Source of the DNA: an uncultured Rhodospirillaceae bacterium
GTDB lineage: Bacteria > Pseudomonadota > Alphaproteobacteria > Rhodospirillales > Magnetospirillaceae
Assembly: GCA_903901915.1 (NCBI GenBank)
Contig: CAIUSV010000012.1
Location: 1-64,000 of the forward strand
Direction of reading: 5' to 3'
Length of the DNA: 64,000 nt
Below, piece by piece: positions 1 to 8,505 of this stretch. Below the pieces are notes generated by a model. It worked only from the letters and a program-made list of their open reading frames with translations. It had not been told where the DNA came from and searched no databases. A program made the translations under genes and the position numbers. Every line of letters begins with the position of its first letter. The stretch's first letter is position 1.

Positions 1-131
1 ACTCATCGGGATTTGGTTAGGAGCAAGGCGACGCGCGGCTTATGCCGCGGAAGCCAAGGGTTTCGGAGAAACCCGCCCGGCGCATGAGGGCGCCGCTGAT
101 CGGTTGCGATCAGCGGGATCTGGTATGAGTG
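1..131. other. Non-coding 3' region with three hairpins
   Basis: Stretch downstream of hypX with no convincing gene. It holds three perfect inverted repeats: 34-49 (6-bp stem, TTAT loop), 58-74 (7-bp stem, GGA loop) and 93-116 (9-bp stem, 6-base loop). None is followed by a run of T on the minus strand, so a classical intrinsic terminator is not proven. They may protect or end the hydrogenase transcript, or belong to a repeat family. Confidence 0.4.
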
Positions 132-1757
132 CTACTTCCGGCGATGCCGCGCCAGATACAGCGGCGTGCGGCTTTTCGCCACCTTGTGGATGAAGTTGTA
201 GCGCGCCACGTGGTAGCTGGGATCGAAGCCGTAGAAGTTCAGCTTCATGTGTTCCAACTCCTCGGCGCGATAGCTCTCCAGGGGCTTGGCGGCCTCGTCG
301 GCGGCGCGGGCGAGGCGTTTGGCGATCAGGCGTTCGTCGAGGGCGGGATCGGCGGCCAGCGCCGCCGCCATTTCCTCGACCAGCCGGCGGAACTCGGGCA
401 CGTCGCGGCCGAAGCGGGAATCCACCAGCCCCAGTCGTTCGGCCTCGGCGGTTCCCATGGGCAGGCGGGCGGCGGTGACGTCGCGGGCCTTGTCCTCGCC
501 GCAGCGGCGCGGCAGCAGATAGGTCCAGTACTCCGACCCGTAGAGGTTGCCCATGCCCTTATAGTGAGGATTGAGCACCACGCCCTCGCGGGCCAGCACC
601 AGATCGGCGGCCAACGCCATGAAGACCCCGCCGGCGCCGGCATTGCCCTGCATGGCGGCGATCACCAGATGGCTGCCGCAGGTGATGATCTCGCGGCAGA
701 GGTCGTTCATGGCGTTGATGTTGCGCCAGGATTCCTCGGCCGGACTTGGGGCCGCCTCGATGGTGCCGAGATGGATGCCGTTGCTCCAGAAATCGGGGCC
801 GCCCATCAGGGCGATCACCCGGGTGGGGCGGGCGGCGGCGGTACGGAAGGCCTCGGTCAACCGGCGGCACTGGTCGGTACTCATGGCGCCGTTGACGAAG
901 GGGAAGTGCAGAAAGCCGACGCCGTGGCGCTCGTCGTACCAGATGTCGTGATAGCCGGGCTGCTCCGGCAGGTGGGCCACGTCCACCACCATGGCGGCCG
1001 GCAGTTTCAGCCCGTGCGCCTCGTCGGCGCGCAGGTGGCCGATCCACACCGCGCCGTCGGTGGTGGCGCGCATGATCGCGCCGTTGTGGTGCCCGAGCAG
1101 GGTTCCGGGAGGACCGCCGAACCCGGGGGCGGGGTGGGCGTCGTGCAGGTAGACCGATCGGTCCAGGATGGAGTCGCGCACTCCCGGCGTACCGTCGGCG
1201 GAGCGGATCTTGCGCAGCACGGTGGCGGTGTCGTCGCGGCTCCAGTCGATGGCGCGGTCGGCCTGACGCATGGCCGGCTTCCAGGTGGACGAGGCTGGGC
1301 GGCGGGGCCGGCGGGTGTCGATGGCTTCCAGCACCGCCCCAAGCGCGGCGTCGGCGACCTCGTTGCGGTAAAGGCTGGATTTGCTGGCATCGCGCATGGC
1401 AAAGCCGCGGCTGGCCCAGACCGGGCCGCCATCCATCTCGGCCTCGGCCTGCAGCACGGTGACGCCCCAGGTCTCGGCGCCCTCCAGGATGGCCCAATCC
1501 AGTGCCGCCGGTCCGCGATCGCCCTCGGGGCCGGGATGCACCACCAGACAGATGTGGTCGCGCCACACCGCCTCGGGGATGGCGCGCTTGAGGAAGGGGG
1601 CGACGATCAGGTCGGGCCGGGCCAGCTCGACCGCCTGGAGGGTGACGGCATCGTTGACGTCGAATTCGACGGTGACGTCGTGGCCAAGCGTTTCCAGCTC
1701 GACCCACAGGCGCTGGGTCAGGCTGTTGAACGAATGGGCAAGCAGCAGGATGCGCAT
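132..1757 (-). CDS. hypX: HypX/HoxX, CO-supplying hydrogenase maturation protein
   Basis: Last gene of the hydrogenase operon, 541 residues in two domains. The N-terminal part is like formyl-THF hydrolase/formyltransferase (HPG at residues 74-76, then a DGG turn near 109-111). The C-terminal part is crotonase-like, with a glycine-rich GNAGAGG stretch near residue 375. In the HypX family the first domain takes the formyl group of N10-formyl-tetrahydrofolate and the second releases CO for the Fe(CN)2CO centre under aerobic conditions. The chosen ATG shares one base with the hypE stop (TGATG). An in-frame start 12 codons upstream lies inside hypE and would add a non-conserved leader. Cytoplasmic. 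Family assignment is firm; physiological role is inferred from the family. Confidence 0.93.
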   Translation of the reverse strand: MRILLLAHSFNSLTQRLWVELETLGHDVTVEFDVNDAVTLQAVELARPDLIVAPFLKRAIPEAVWRDHICLVVHPGPEGDRGPAALDWAILEGAETWGVTVLQAEAEMDGGPVWASRGFAMRDASKSSLYRNEVADAALGAVLEAIDTRRPRRPASSTWKPAMRQADRAIDWSRDDTATVLRKIRSADGTPGVRDSILDRSVYLHDAHPAPGFGGPPGTLLGHHNGAIMRATTDGAVWIGHLRADEAHGLKLPAAMVVDVAHLPEQPGYHDIWYDERHGVGFLHFPFVNGAMSTDQCRRLTEAFRTAAARPTRVIALMGGPDFWSNGIHLGTIEAAPSPAEESWRNINAMNDLCREIITCGSHLVIAAMQGNAGAGGVFMALAADLVLAREGVVLNPHYKGMGNLYGSEYWTYLLPRRCGEDKARDVTAARLPMGTAEAERLGLVDSRFGRDVPEFRRLVEEMAAALAADPALDERLIAKRLARAADEAAKPLESYRAEELEHMKLNFYGFDPSYHVARYNFIHKVAKSRTPLYLARHRRK

Positions 1758-2821
1758 CAGCAGATTCTCGGCAATTGCTCGCCCGCCAGCCAATCGACGA
1801 TGCGGTTGCCGCCCATGTTGGTCCGCATCTGGACGAAGTGGTGGGAATCTTCGCGGCAGGCGCCGATGCGGGCGGCGTCGCCACCCAGCGGATGGCCCCG
1901 CATCACCGCCAGCAGCACATCCGCGTCGGCAGCGGCGCAGATGCAGATCAGCTTGCCCTCATTGGCGACGTAAAGCGGGTCGAGGCCCAGCAATTCGCAG
2001 GCGCCCATGACCTCGGCCTTGACCGGTACCGCCGCCTCGTCGATCAGCATGCCGACACCGGATTGGCTGGCGATCTCGTTCAGGGTCGCCGCCAGACCGC
2101 CCCGGGTGGGGTCGCGCAGCACCCTGATGCCGGGCACGGCGGCGACCATGGCCGCGACCATGGTGTGCAAGGCCGCCGAGTCCGACAGAATGGCGGTCTC
2201 GAAGCCCAGGGATTCCCGCTGGCTCATCACCGCGACGCCGTGGTCGCCCATGGTGCCGGAGATCAAGATGGCGTCGCCGGGCCGTGCCTTATCGCCGGAA
2301 ATCGCCACGCCGGGCGGCACCACGCCGATGCCGGCGGTGGTGATGAACAGGCCGTCACCCTTGCCTTTTTCCACCACCTTGGTGTCGCCGGTGACCACCG
2401 GCACGCCGGCGTCCTTGCTGGCCTTGGCCATGGACAGGACGATGCGCTGGAGGTCGGCCAGAAGAAAGCCTTCCTCGATGATGAAGCCGGCCGACAGCGA
2501 CAGCGGCACCGCCCCGGCCATGGCGACATCGTTGACGGTGCCGTGGACGGCAAGGCTGCCGATGTCGCCGCCGGGAAAGAACAGCGGGCTGATGACATAG
2601 CCGTCGGTGGTCATAACCATCCGTCCGCCCGTCAACAGTTCCGGGGGAACGTCGAAGGTGGCCTGATCGTTGCGTTGGTTCAGTGCGTCGTTGTCGAAGG
2701 CGGTGATGAACATCTCCTCGACCAGTTGGGCCATGGCGCGGCCACCGCCGCCATGGCTGAGATCGACGCGGCCCGAGGCGATGTCCAGCGGGCGGGGATG
2801 GGCGCGGCGGGGCAGGGTCAT
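1757..2821 (-). CDS. hypE: HypE, thiocyanate-forming hydrogenase maturation protein
   Basis: 354 residues, the usual size for HypE, of the AIR-synthase/PurM-like fold. HypE receives a carbamoyl group from HypF on its C-terminal cysteine and dehydrates it with ATP to a thiocyanate, the source of the two CN ligands of the active-site iron. The C-terminus reads PRIC, so the essential last cysteine (C354) is present. The glycine-rich GGRMVMTTDGY and GDTKVVEKGKGDG segments match the nucleotide-binding fold. The start ATG overlaps the hypD stop by four bases, implying translational coupling. Cytoplasmic, working in complex with HypF and then HypC-HypD. Confidence 0.96.
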   Translation of the reverse strand: MTLPRRAHPRPLDIASGRVDLSHGGGGRAMAQLVEEMFITAFDNDALNQRNDQATFDVPPELLTGGRMVMTTDGYVISPLFFPGGDIGSLAVHGTVNDVAMAGAVPLSLSAGFIIEEGFLLADLQRIVLSMAKASKDAGVPVVTGDTKVVEKGKGDGLFITTAGIGVVPPGVAISGDKARPGDAILISGTMGDHGVAVMSQRESLGFETAILSDSAALHTMVAAMVAAVPGIRVLRDPTRGGLAATLNEIASQSGVGMLIDEAAVPVKAEVMGACELLGLDPLYVANEGKLICICAAADADVLLAVMRGHPLGGDAARIGACREDSHHFVQMRTNMGGNRIVDWLAGEQLPRIC

Positions 2822-3954
2822 TCAGAGTTCTCCAGATCCCGGAACCGTCCGTAGGTCCAGTGGGCGGCACAGGCGCCTTCGGCCGAGACCATGCACGATC
2901 CCATGGGGTTTTCCGGGGTGCAGACGGTGCCGAACAGTTTGCAGTCGGTGGGCTTTTTCACGCCGCGCAGGATGGCGCCGCACTCGCAAGCCTTGTTGTC
3001 GGGCGGCGAGTCCTGGGGGACCTCCCAGCGGCGTTCGGCGTCCCAGGCGGCATAGGCCTCCTTGAGGCGCAGCGCCGAATAGGGCACCAGGCCAAGGCCG
3101 CGCCACTCGAAGGCGCGGCGCAGCTCGAACATCTCGGCCACCAGCGCCTTGGCCTTTTCGTTGCCGTCGCGGGTGACGGCGCGGGAAAACTCGTTCTCGA
3201 CCTCGAAGCGCCCCTGGTTGATCTGGCGCACCAGCATGCGCACCGCCTGCATGACGTCCAGCGGCTCGAAGCCGGCGATCACCACCGGGCGCTGGTATTC
3301 CTCGGCGAAGTATTCGTAGGGGCGCGAGCCGATTACGGTGGAGACGTGGGCAGGCCCGATGAAGGCGTCCAGCGTGACCGTCCCCAACTCGCGCACCTCG
3401 GGCGAATCGAGGATCTGGGCGATGGCCGACGGCGTCAGCACATGGTTGCAGAACACGCTGAAATTGCCCAGCCCCATGGCCTGGGCCTGCTTGATCGCCA
3501 CGGCGGTGGGCGGCGTGGTGGTCTCGAAGCCGATGGCGAAGAACACCACCTGACGCGCGGGCAGGCTTTGCGCCAGCTTCAGCGCGTCGAGGGTGGAATA
3601 GACCATGCGGACGTCGCAGCCCTCGGCCTTGGCCTTCAGCAGCGACAGCCGTTGCGATCCCGGCACGCGGAGCATGTCGCCATAGGTGCACAGCGTCACC
3701 CCCGGCTGCCGCGCCAGCCAGATGGCGGCGTCGATGCGGCCGATGGGCAGGACGCAGACCGGACAGCCGGGGCCGTGGATCATCCGCACATTGGCCGGCA
3801 GCAGGTCTTCCAGGCCATAGCGGCTGATGGCGTGGGTATGGCCGCCGCAGAATTCCATGATGTGATAGGCGCGCGCCGGATCGGCCTCGGCGGCGATGGC
3901 CTTGGCGATGCCCTGGGCCACGGCGCCGTCGCGGAACTCGTCGATGTATTTCAC
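2818..3954 (-). CDS. hypD: HypD, Fe-S scaffold of hydrogenase cofactor assembly
   Basis: 378 residues. HypD with HypC forms the scaffold on which Fe receives CN and CO. All family signatures are seen: FCGGHTHAI with Cys36, GPGCPVC with Cys64 and Cys67, and a C-terminal cysteine cluster (ACECGAILRG, DCKLF, VCTPENPMGSC) that binds a [4Fe-4S] cluster. I chose the GTG start at 3954 because it gives the family N-terminus (M)KYIDEFRD; the open frame runs further upstream but there it shadows hypC. It begins 22 bases after the hypC stop and overlaps hypE at its end. Confidence 0.95.
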   Translation of the reverse strand: MKYIDEFRDGAVAQGIAKAIAAEADPARAYHIMEFCGGHTHAISRYGLEDLLPANVRMIHGPGCPVCVLPIGRIDAAIWLARQPGVTLCTYGDMLRVPGSQRLSLLKAKAEGCDVRMVYSTLDALKLAQSLPARQVVFFAIGFETTTPPTAVAIKQAQAMGLGNFSVFCNHVLTPSAIAQILDSPEVRELGTVTLDAFIGPAHVSTVIGSRPYEYFAEEYQRPVVIAGFEPLDVMQAVRMLVRQINQGRFEVENEFSRAVTRDGNEKAKALVAEMFELRRAFEWRGLGLVPYSALRLKEAYAAWDAERRWEVPQDSPPDNKACECGAILRGVKKPTDCKLFGTVCTPENPMGSCMVSAEGACAAHWTYGRFRDLENSE

Positions 3955-3976
3955 GCCTTCGGCTCCGGAATGTATG

Positions 3977-4213
3977 TCACTCGGCCGGCTCCGGCGCGAA
4001 CTGCCCCATTTCCTCGAACAGCGCCAGGGTCCTGGCCGCCTCGTCGGGGTCGATGCGCGACAGGGCATAGCCGACATGGACGATGACGTAATCGCCCACC
4101 GCCACATCAGACACCAATGCCAGCGACACCGTCTTGGCGACGCCGCCGAGATTGACCTTGGCGGACTCGTCGGGTAACAGCTCGGTGACCAGGGCGGGAA
4201 GGGCAAGGCACAT
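3977..4213 (-). CDS. hypC: HypC, hydrogenase maturation chaperone (first copy)
   Basis: 78 residues starting MCLALP. Cys2, exposed after removal of Met1, is the essential residue that contacts the Fe(CN)2CO unit and then the large-subunit precursor. The OB-like core with VAVGDYVIVHVGYAL is typical. It lies 2 bases after the hypF stop and 22 bases before hypD, its scaffold partner. A second HypC-family gene is at 7718-7951, so this copy is probably the HypD partner and the other a large-subunit chaperone; that division of labour is inferred from position. Confidence 0.94.
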   Translation of the reverse strand: MCLALPALVTELLPDESAKVNLGGVAKTVSLALVSDVAVGDYVIVHVGYALSRIDPDEAARTLALFEEMGQFAPEPAE

Positions 4214-4215
4214 CT

Positions 4216-5298
4216 TCAGTCGTCCTCCGTGGTGGCGGCGATCCACGCCTGCCCCAGACTCAAACCGGCATCGCCGGGCGAAACCTTTGCCGCGGTCAGA
4301 GGCGTCAAGCGCAGCTCGCCCAGCCGCGCCACCAGACCACCGGCCAGCACCCGGTTGAGGAAGCAGCCGCCGCCCAGCGCCACCGTCCGGATGCCGGTGG
4401 CCTCGGCGGCCTCGGCGGCCCAGCGGGCCAGCGCCTCGATCAGGGTGCCGTGGAACAGATTGGCACCCAGGGCGGCATCGCCGCAAGAGTCCAGACGCGC
4501 CAGCAGCGGCAGCAGGTCAAGCACGCCCTCGTCGAGGGTGAAGCCACCCTCCATGGCGCGCGGCCGGTCGGCCAGCGCTTCCAGCGCCATGGGCGCCTGG
4601 CCCTCGAATTCGGCGACAAGGTGAATTCCCAGCAGACCACAGGCGGCGTCGAACAGCCGGCCGGCGCTGGAGGTCTCGGGGCAGTTCAGCCCCTTGTCCA
4701 GCACCTGGGCCAGCCGCGCGGCGGCGGGAATGGGGTTGAAGCGTGCCGCGATCTCGTCTCCCCGCCCCATGCGATGCAGGGCGGCGGCGGCCATGCGCCA
4801 CGGCTCGCGCGCCGCCCGGTCGCCGCCCGGCTGGGGCAAAAGGGCGAGGTGGCCGAGGCGGCGATAGCGGGGGCCGTCGCAGGCCAGCAGCTCGCCGCCC
4901 CACGATTGGTTGCCCGGTCCCAGTCCGAACCCGTCCAGCGCCAGCCCGATCACCGCGCCGTCATGGCCGTGTTCGGCGGCGATGGCGGCGGCGTGGGCGT
5001 GGTGGTGCTGCACCGCGACCTGGGGCAGATCAAGCGCCAGGGCGTAGCGGGTCGAGGCGAAATCAGGATGAAGGTCGTGGGCGACCCGCACCGGTTTCAC
5101 CCCCAACTCGGCCACCAGCGCCTCGACCGAGGTCTCGAACGCCGCGACCGCCTCGGAGGTGCCGAGATCGCCGTGAACCGCCGAGACGTACGCCCGGGCG
5201 CCGCTCGTCACGCAGATGGTGTTCTTCAGGAATGGCCCCACCGCCAGCACCGGCGGCACCGCGCGGGGCAGGGCGATGGTGGCGGCGATGGCGGTCAT
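4216..5298 (-). CDS. hypF: Short HypF, carbamoyltransferase domain only
   Basis: 360 residues where full HypF is about 750. Only the C-terminal Kae1/TobZ-like carbamoyltransferase half is present, including the metal-site motif [11 protein letters not shown] and the phosphate-binding signatures [10 protein letters not shown] and [10 protein letters not shown]. The acylphosphatase, zinc-finger and YrdC-like domains that make carbamoyl-adenylate are absent. The start ATG overlaps the hypB stop by four bases, so nothing has been cut off by a frameshift here: the upstream open frame lies entirely within hypB. A short HypF1 is known from the membrane-bound hydrogenase cluster of Ralstonia eutropha. 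A full-length HypF elsewhere in the genome may supply the missing activity. Confidence 0.9.
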   Translation of the reverse strand: MTAIAATIALPRAVPPVLAVGPFLKNTICVTSGARAYVSAVHGDLGTSEAVAAFETSVEALVAELGVKPVRVAHDLHPDFASTRYALALDLPQVAVQHHHAHAAAIAAEHGHDGAVIGLALDGFGLGPGNQSWGGELLACDGPRYRRLGHLALLPQPGGDRAAREPWRMAAAALHRMGRGDEIAARFNPIPAAARLAQVLDKGLNCPETSSAGRLFDAACGLLGIHLVAEFEGQAPMALEALADRPRAMEGGFTLDEGVLDLLPLLARLDSCGDAALGANLFHGTLIEALARWAAEAAEATGIRTVALGGGCFLNRVLAGGLVARLGELRLTPLTAAKVSPGDAGLSLGQAWIAATTEDD

Positions 5299-6203
5299 GC
5301 CGTGCCCAGGCTTGCCTTCGCCGCCGCCAGCTTGGCCTCCAGCGCCGTGATCCGTTCGGCCACCGCCCGGCGGCGGCCCTCGGTGATCCAGGCCAGCCAC
5401 TGGTCGAAGCCCTCGCCGGTGCGGGCCGACAGTTGCAGCACCACGATGTCGGGATTGACCCGCCGGGCAAAGTCGATGCAGCGCGCCACGTCGAAATCGG
5501 TGTGGGGCAGCAGGTCGATCTTGTTGAGGATCATCAGCCCGGCGGCGGCGAACATGTCGGGGTATTTGAGCGGCTTGTCCTCGCCTTCGGTGACCGACAG
5601 GATCGCCACCTTGTAGGCTTCGCCCAGGTCGAAGGCGGCGGGGCAGACCAGATTGCCGACATTCTCGATGAACAGAACCGAGTCGTCGGCGGGGGCAAGG
5701 CGGGCGATGGCGCTTTCCACCATGTGGGCGTCGAGATGACAGCCCTTGCCGGTGTTGACCTGCAACGCCGGGATACCGGTGGCGCGGATGCGGTCGGCGT
5801 CGAAGCTGGTCTGCTGGTCGCCCTCGATCACCGCCACCGGGACCTTGGCCTTCAGCGCCTCGGCCGTGCGGCACAGCAGGGTGGTCTTGCCCGAACCGGG
5901 ACTGGAGACCAGATTCAGCGCCAGCACCCCATGCTCGGCGGCCCAGGCGCGGTTGCGGCCGGCGAAGTCGTTGTTGTGGCCGAGGATGTCGCGTTCGATC
6001 TGGACGATGCGGCTTTGACTCAGGCCGGGGACGTGGACCCCGGCGATACCCCGGCCATAGTGGATATGGCGGTCGTCGTCGTGGTGGTGATCGGGGCCAT
6101 GGTCATGTCCGTGATCGTGATCATGGGGGTGGGCGTGGTCGTGATCATGGGAATGGGCGTGGCCTTCCACCTTGGCGTCGCCGCAGCCGCAGACGGTGCA
6201 CAT
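5295..6203 (-). CDS. hypB: HypB, Ni-inserting GTPase with His-rich N-terminus
   Basis: 302 residues. The N-terminus has a CTVCGC motif (Cys2, Cys5, Cys7), the high-affinity metal site of many HypB proteins. It is followed by a His/Asp-rich stretch (about residues 15-48) that can store nickel. The SIMIBI GTPase core has a P-loop (GSGKTT, residues 103-108), a switch region with ENVGNLVCP and the NKID guanine-specificity motif. HypB delivers Ni to the large subunit with HypA, whose gene immediately precedes it with a one-base stop/start overlap. The start was set at the ATG giving MCTVCGC; an earlier in-frame ATG lies inside hypA. Confidence 0.96.
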   Translation of the reverse strand: MCTVCGCGDAKVEGHAHSHDHDHAHPHDHDHGHDHGPDHHHDDDRHIHYGRGIAGVHVPGLSQSRIVQIERDILGHNNDFAGRNRAWAAEHGVLALNLVSSPGSGKTTLLCRTAEALKAKVPVAVIEGDQQTSFDADRIRATGIPALQVNTGKGCHLDAHMVESAIARLAPADDSVLFIENVGNLVCPAAFDLGEAYKVAILSVTEGEDKPLKYPDMFAAAGLMILNKIDLLPHTDFDVARCIDFARRVNPDIVVLQLSARTGEGFDQWLAWITEGRRRAVAERITALEAKLAAAKASLGTA

Positions 6204-6547
6204 CACTCGACCTCCACTTCCTTGATCCGCATCTCGGTCCCCGCCGTCACCGTCACCTGATAGCCGCCGCATCGTGGGCAGGGATCGGTGCGCGTGGCGA
6301 TCTCGACGCTGGCGCTACAGTCCATGCACCACGCGGTTCCGGGAACCCGGATGATTTCCAGCCGGGCATCCTTGGTGAGGGGATTGCCGGCGGCGACGGC
6401 GCCGAAGCAGAATTCCATGGAATCCGGTACCACCGTGGACAGCTCGCCGATTTCCAGCCAGACGGTCTTGATCCGGCTGAAGCCGTGGGTCGCCGCCTGC
6501 TCTTCCAGGATGCGGACCACCCCCTCGGTCAGCGACATCTCATGCAT
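6203..6547 (-). CDS. hypA: HypA, nickel metallochaperone
   Basis: 114 residues. HypA binds Ni through its N-terminal MHE motif (His2) and a structural Zn through two CxxC pairs, here Cys74/Cys77 and Cys90/Cys93. It hands nickel to the hydrogenase large subunit together with HypB. The start chosen gives the invariant MHEMSLTE N-terminus and overlaps the end of hupK by eight bases. Cytoplasmic. Confidence 0.96.
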   Translation of the reverse strand: MHEMSLTEGVVRILEEQAATHGFSRIKTVWLEIGELSTVVPDSMEFCFGAVAAGNPLTKDARLEIIRVPGTAWCMDCSASVEIATRTDPCPRCGGYQVTVTAGTEMRIKEVEVE

Positions 6548-7712
6548 ACTCGACCACCTCGACGGAGCAGGCGACGCAGGGGTCCAGCGCCGCGGCCAGC
6601 AGGCGGGCGCGCCACGCCAGGTCCGGCCCGGCGGCAACCCCCACCAATCCCCGGCGCAACGGCCCATCGGGGTGAAAGTTCCATTCGGTCGGCGCCAGGA
6701 TCTGGTAGCGGCGCACCACGCCCTCCTCAAGTTCGACGCGATGGACCAACAGGCCTCGGGCGGCATCGATCAGGCCGAAGCCGATGCCGCTGCCCGCGAT
6801 CGCGCCCGGGGCGCCAGCGTCGTCGGACAAATCTAGCACCAGTTCCTCCAGTTCGCGCAACGCCTCGGCGATCTCGACCAGCCGGGCGGCGAAGCGGGCG
6901 ATCAGGCCGTGGCCGTGCTCGACCAGCAATTCGGCGATCAGCGGCACATCGGCCTGACGGGCCAGGCTGCCGGTTTCCAGCGGCATGCCGGCGGTATCGG
7001 GGCGGGTGACGTAGCTGCCATCACGATCGCCGGCCAGCCGCCACGTCAGGTCGGGCGGCCCGGCCTCGGGCATCAGCGGCACCGGGCTGCGGCCGAATCC
7101 CGCCAGACCACCGTCGAGAATCCGCCGCAGCAATCGTGCCGCGATAGTCTCGCCGCGCCGGACCCAGGCGTGAAACAGCACCGGTTCCCGCAACCAGGTT
7201 TCCGGCGAGCCGGCGAATATCCGCGCGGCCACATCCTCGACCTGGCGCATCAACTCGATCAGCGTGCCGGGGTTGATCGCCAGCCGGCCGCCCCCCGCCT
7301 TCGCCCAGTCGCCGTCGGGGTAGAGGCCCCGCTTGGCGGCGGCGAGCATGGGGCGCAGGGGCTTGGCGGCGGCCAGCTCGGGCGGCTCGTCGAGCAATTC
7401 GGGCCAGTCGCGCAGAATGCCCAGGGCGTGCTCGCCCACGGTTTCCAGCTGCAGCAGGAAACGCCGCGCCATGCGCTGCGCCGGGCTGGGGACCACACCG
7501 GCGGCGGCCTCGATCGCGGCGGCGGCGGCCAGCCCCTGGGCGGTGCCGCACAGGGCGTAGACGGTGGGCAAGATGGTGGCCACCTGATCGGCGGTGCGCC
7601 CGGCCAGCAGGCGTGACGCCTGCGTCAGCCGGGTCGAGCGGATCTGGACCGAAGCCACCGCGCCGGCAGAGACATTGAGGGTGACGGCGATGCCGGTGTC
7701 GAGGGGGGGCAT
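6540..7712 (-). CDS. hupK: HupK-like degenerate hydrogenase large-subunit paralogue
   Basis: 390 residues, related to the nickel-dependent large subunit but unable to hold the full Ni-Fe site. The N-terminal RxCGxC motif is reduced to LCGTAQ, so the second cysteine is missing. The C-terminal motif DPCVAC is kept, but the following histidine is replaced (CSVE) and there is no cleavable tail. Such HupK proteins are thought to act as a scaffold during cofactor assembly in uptake-hydrogenase systems. It sits between the second HypC-family gene and hypA, as in hup operons. Family assignment rests on these motifs; its exact job is inferred. Confidence 0.82.
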   Translation of the reverse strand: MPPLDTGIAVTLNVSAGAVASVQIRSTRLTQASRLLAGRTADQVATILPTVYALCGTAQGLAAAAAIEAAAGVVPSPAQRMARRFLLQLETVGEHALGILRDWPELLDEPPELAAAKPLRPMLAAAKRGLYPDGDWAKAGGGRLAINPGTLIELMRQVEDVAARIFAGSPETWLREPVLFHAWVRRGETIAARLLRRILDGGLAGFGRSPVPLMPEAGPPDLTWRLAGDRDGSYVTRPDTAGMPLETGSLARQADVPLIAELLVEHGHGLIARFAARLVEIAEALRELEELVLDLSDDAGAPGAIAGSGIGFGLIDAARGLLVHRVELEEGVVRRYQILAPTEWNFHPDGPLRRGLVGVAAGPDLAWRARLLAAALDPCVACSVEVVEYA

Positions 7713-7717
7713 GCCCG

Positions 7718-7951
7718 TCAGGCTTGCCCGCTGGCCAGAACCTCGGAGAGGTAGGCCAATGCCTCGGCCGCCGCCTCGGGGGCGACCTTCTCGGCGGCGA
7801 AGTTGCCGCCGGCGCCGAGGATGAGGTAGTCCCCCACCGCCACCGGCTCGTCCAGCAGCATCAGGCTGGTGGTGCGGGTCTCGCCGAACGCCTCGACGGT
7901 GGCGGTACCGCCGTCGATGGCGACGATGCGCGACGGAACCGCCATGCACAT
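7718..7951 (-). CDS. Second HypC-family chaperone (HupF/HybG type)
   Basis: 77 residues beginning MCMAVP, with the essential Cys2 and the family core GDYLILGAGGN. Its place directly after the endoprotease and before hupK is that of HupF (or HybG), the paralogue that chaperones the large subunit of a specific hydrogenase. It is separated from the protease stop by a single base and from hupK by five bases. Clearly different in sequence from the other HypC at 3977-4213. Confidence 0.88.
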   Translation of the reverse strand: MCMAVPSRIVAIDGGTATVEAFGETRTTSLMLLDEPVAVGDYLILGAGGNFAAEKVAPEAAAEALAYLSEVLASGQA

Positions 7952-7952
7952 G

Positions 7953-8435
7953 CTAGGCCGCCAAGGGGCTTACGATGACGCCGATGCTGGTCAGTTCGGC
8001 GACCAGGGCGTCGACCACCGCCGACAGTCGGGCGGCGATCTCGGGCGACAATTCCATGGCGGTGTCGAAGGATTTCGGCTCGACCCCGATCAGCACGATG
8101 TTTTTCGGCATCAGGCCGTGGAAGTTCAGCGTCGCCAGCATGTCGCAGACGCCGACCTGATGCGGCGAGATCTTGGTCTTGAAGAAGGCGGGGATCTGAT
8201 CGCCCGACAGCCGGGTGATGGTGCCCGGCTCCTGCTTGGAGCGCATGGCGTCGGCGATCAGCAGATGATCGGCCCCCGAGACCTGATCCAGGCAATCCAT
8301 CCCCGAGGTGCCGCCGTCGATGACGTCGACCTCGGGCGGCAGCCGATAGCGGGCGACGAGCTGGTTGACGGCGTGGACACCCACGCCCTCGTCGGTGAGC
8401 AGGATGTTGCCGACGCCAAGGATGACCACGCGCAT
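7953..8435 (-). CDS. hybD: Hydrogenase large-subunit maturation endopeptidase (HybD/HupD)
   Basis: 160 residues of the HyaD/HybD family (peptidase M52). It removes the C-terminal tail of the large subunit after nickel insertion. The GxGN start motif and the three nickel-sensing residues line up with HybD: Glu16 (TDEGVG), Asp62 (IADAM) and His92 (SPHQ). It follows hybC but is separated from it by a strong hairpin at 8461-8488. The start ATG gives the family MRVVILGVGN terminus. Confidence 0.94.
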   Translation of the reverse strand: MRVVILGVGNILLTDEGVGVHAVNQLVARYRLPPEVDVIDGGTSGMDCLDQVSGADHLLIADAMRSKQEPGTITRLSGDQIPAFFKTKISPHQVGVCDMLATLNFHGLMPKNIVLIGVEPKSFDTAMELSPEIAARLSAVVDALVAELTSIGVIVSPLAA

Positions 8436-8460
8436 GGGATGTCCGTCTCTGTTAAGACAA

Positions 8461-8488
8461 ACTCCCTCTCCCGGGTGGGAGAGGGAGT
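8461..8488 (-). terminator. 12-bp hairpin between hybC and hybD
   Basis: A perfect 12-bp stem with a 4-base loop fills the gap between the hybC stop and the hybD start. Read on the minus strand it is followed by TTTGTCTT, a weak U-rich tract. It can act as a partial terminator or as a 3' stabiliser of the structural-gene mRNA, giving more hybOABC than maturation-gene transcript. The structure is directly visible; the effect is inferred. Confidence 0.7.
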
Positions 8489-8505
8489 GCAGCACGGAAA
8501 GGCTA

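Noticed and set aside
129-1973. Long plus-strand open frame of 614 codons over hypX
   Set aside because: It is an antisense shadow of hypX/hypE created by high GC codon bias; the product is low-complexity Gly/Ala/His-rich with no motif.
5298-5874. Possible missing N-terminal half of hypF by frameshift
   Set aside because: The upstream part of that frame lies wholly within hypB and encodes no acylphosphatase or YrdC motif, so the short form is real rather than broken.
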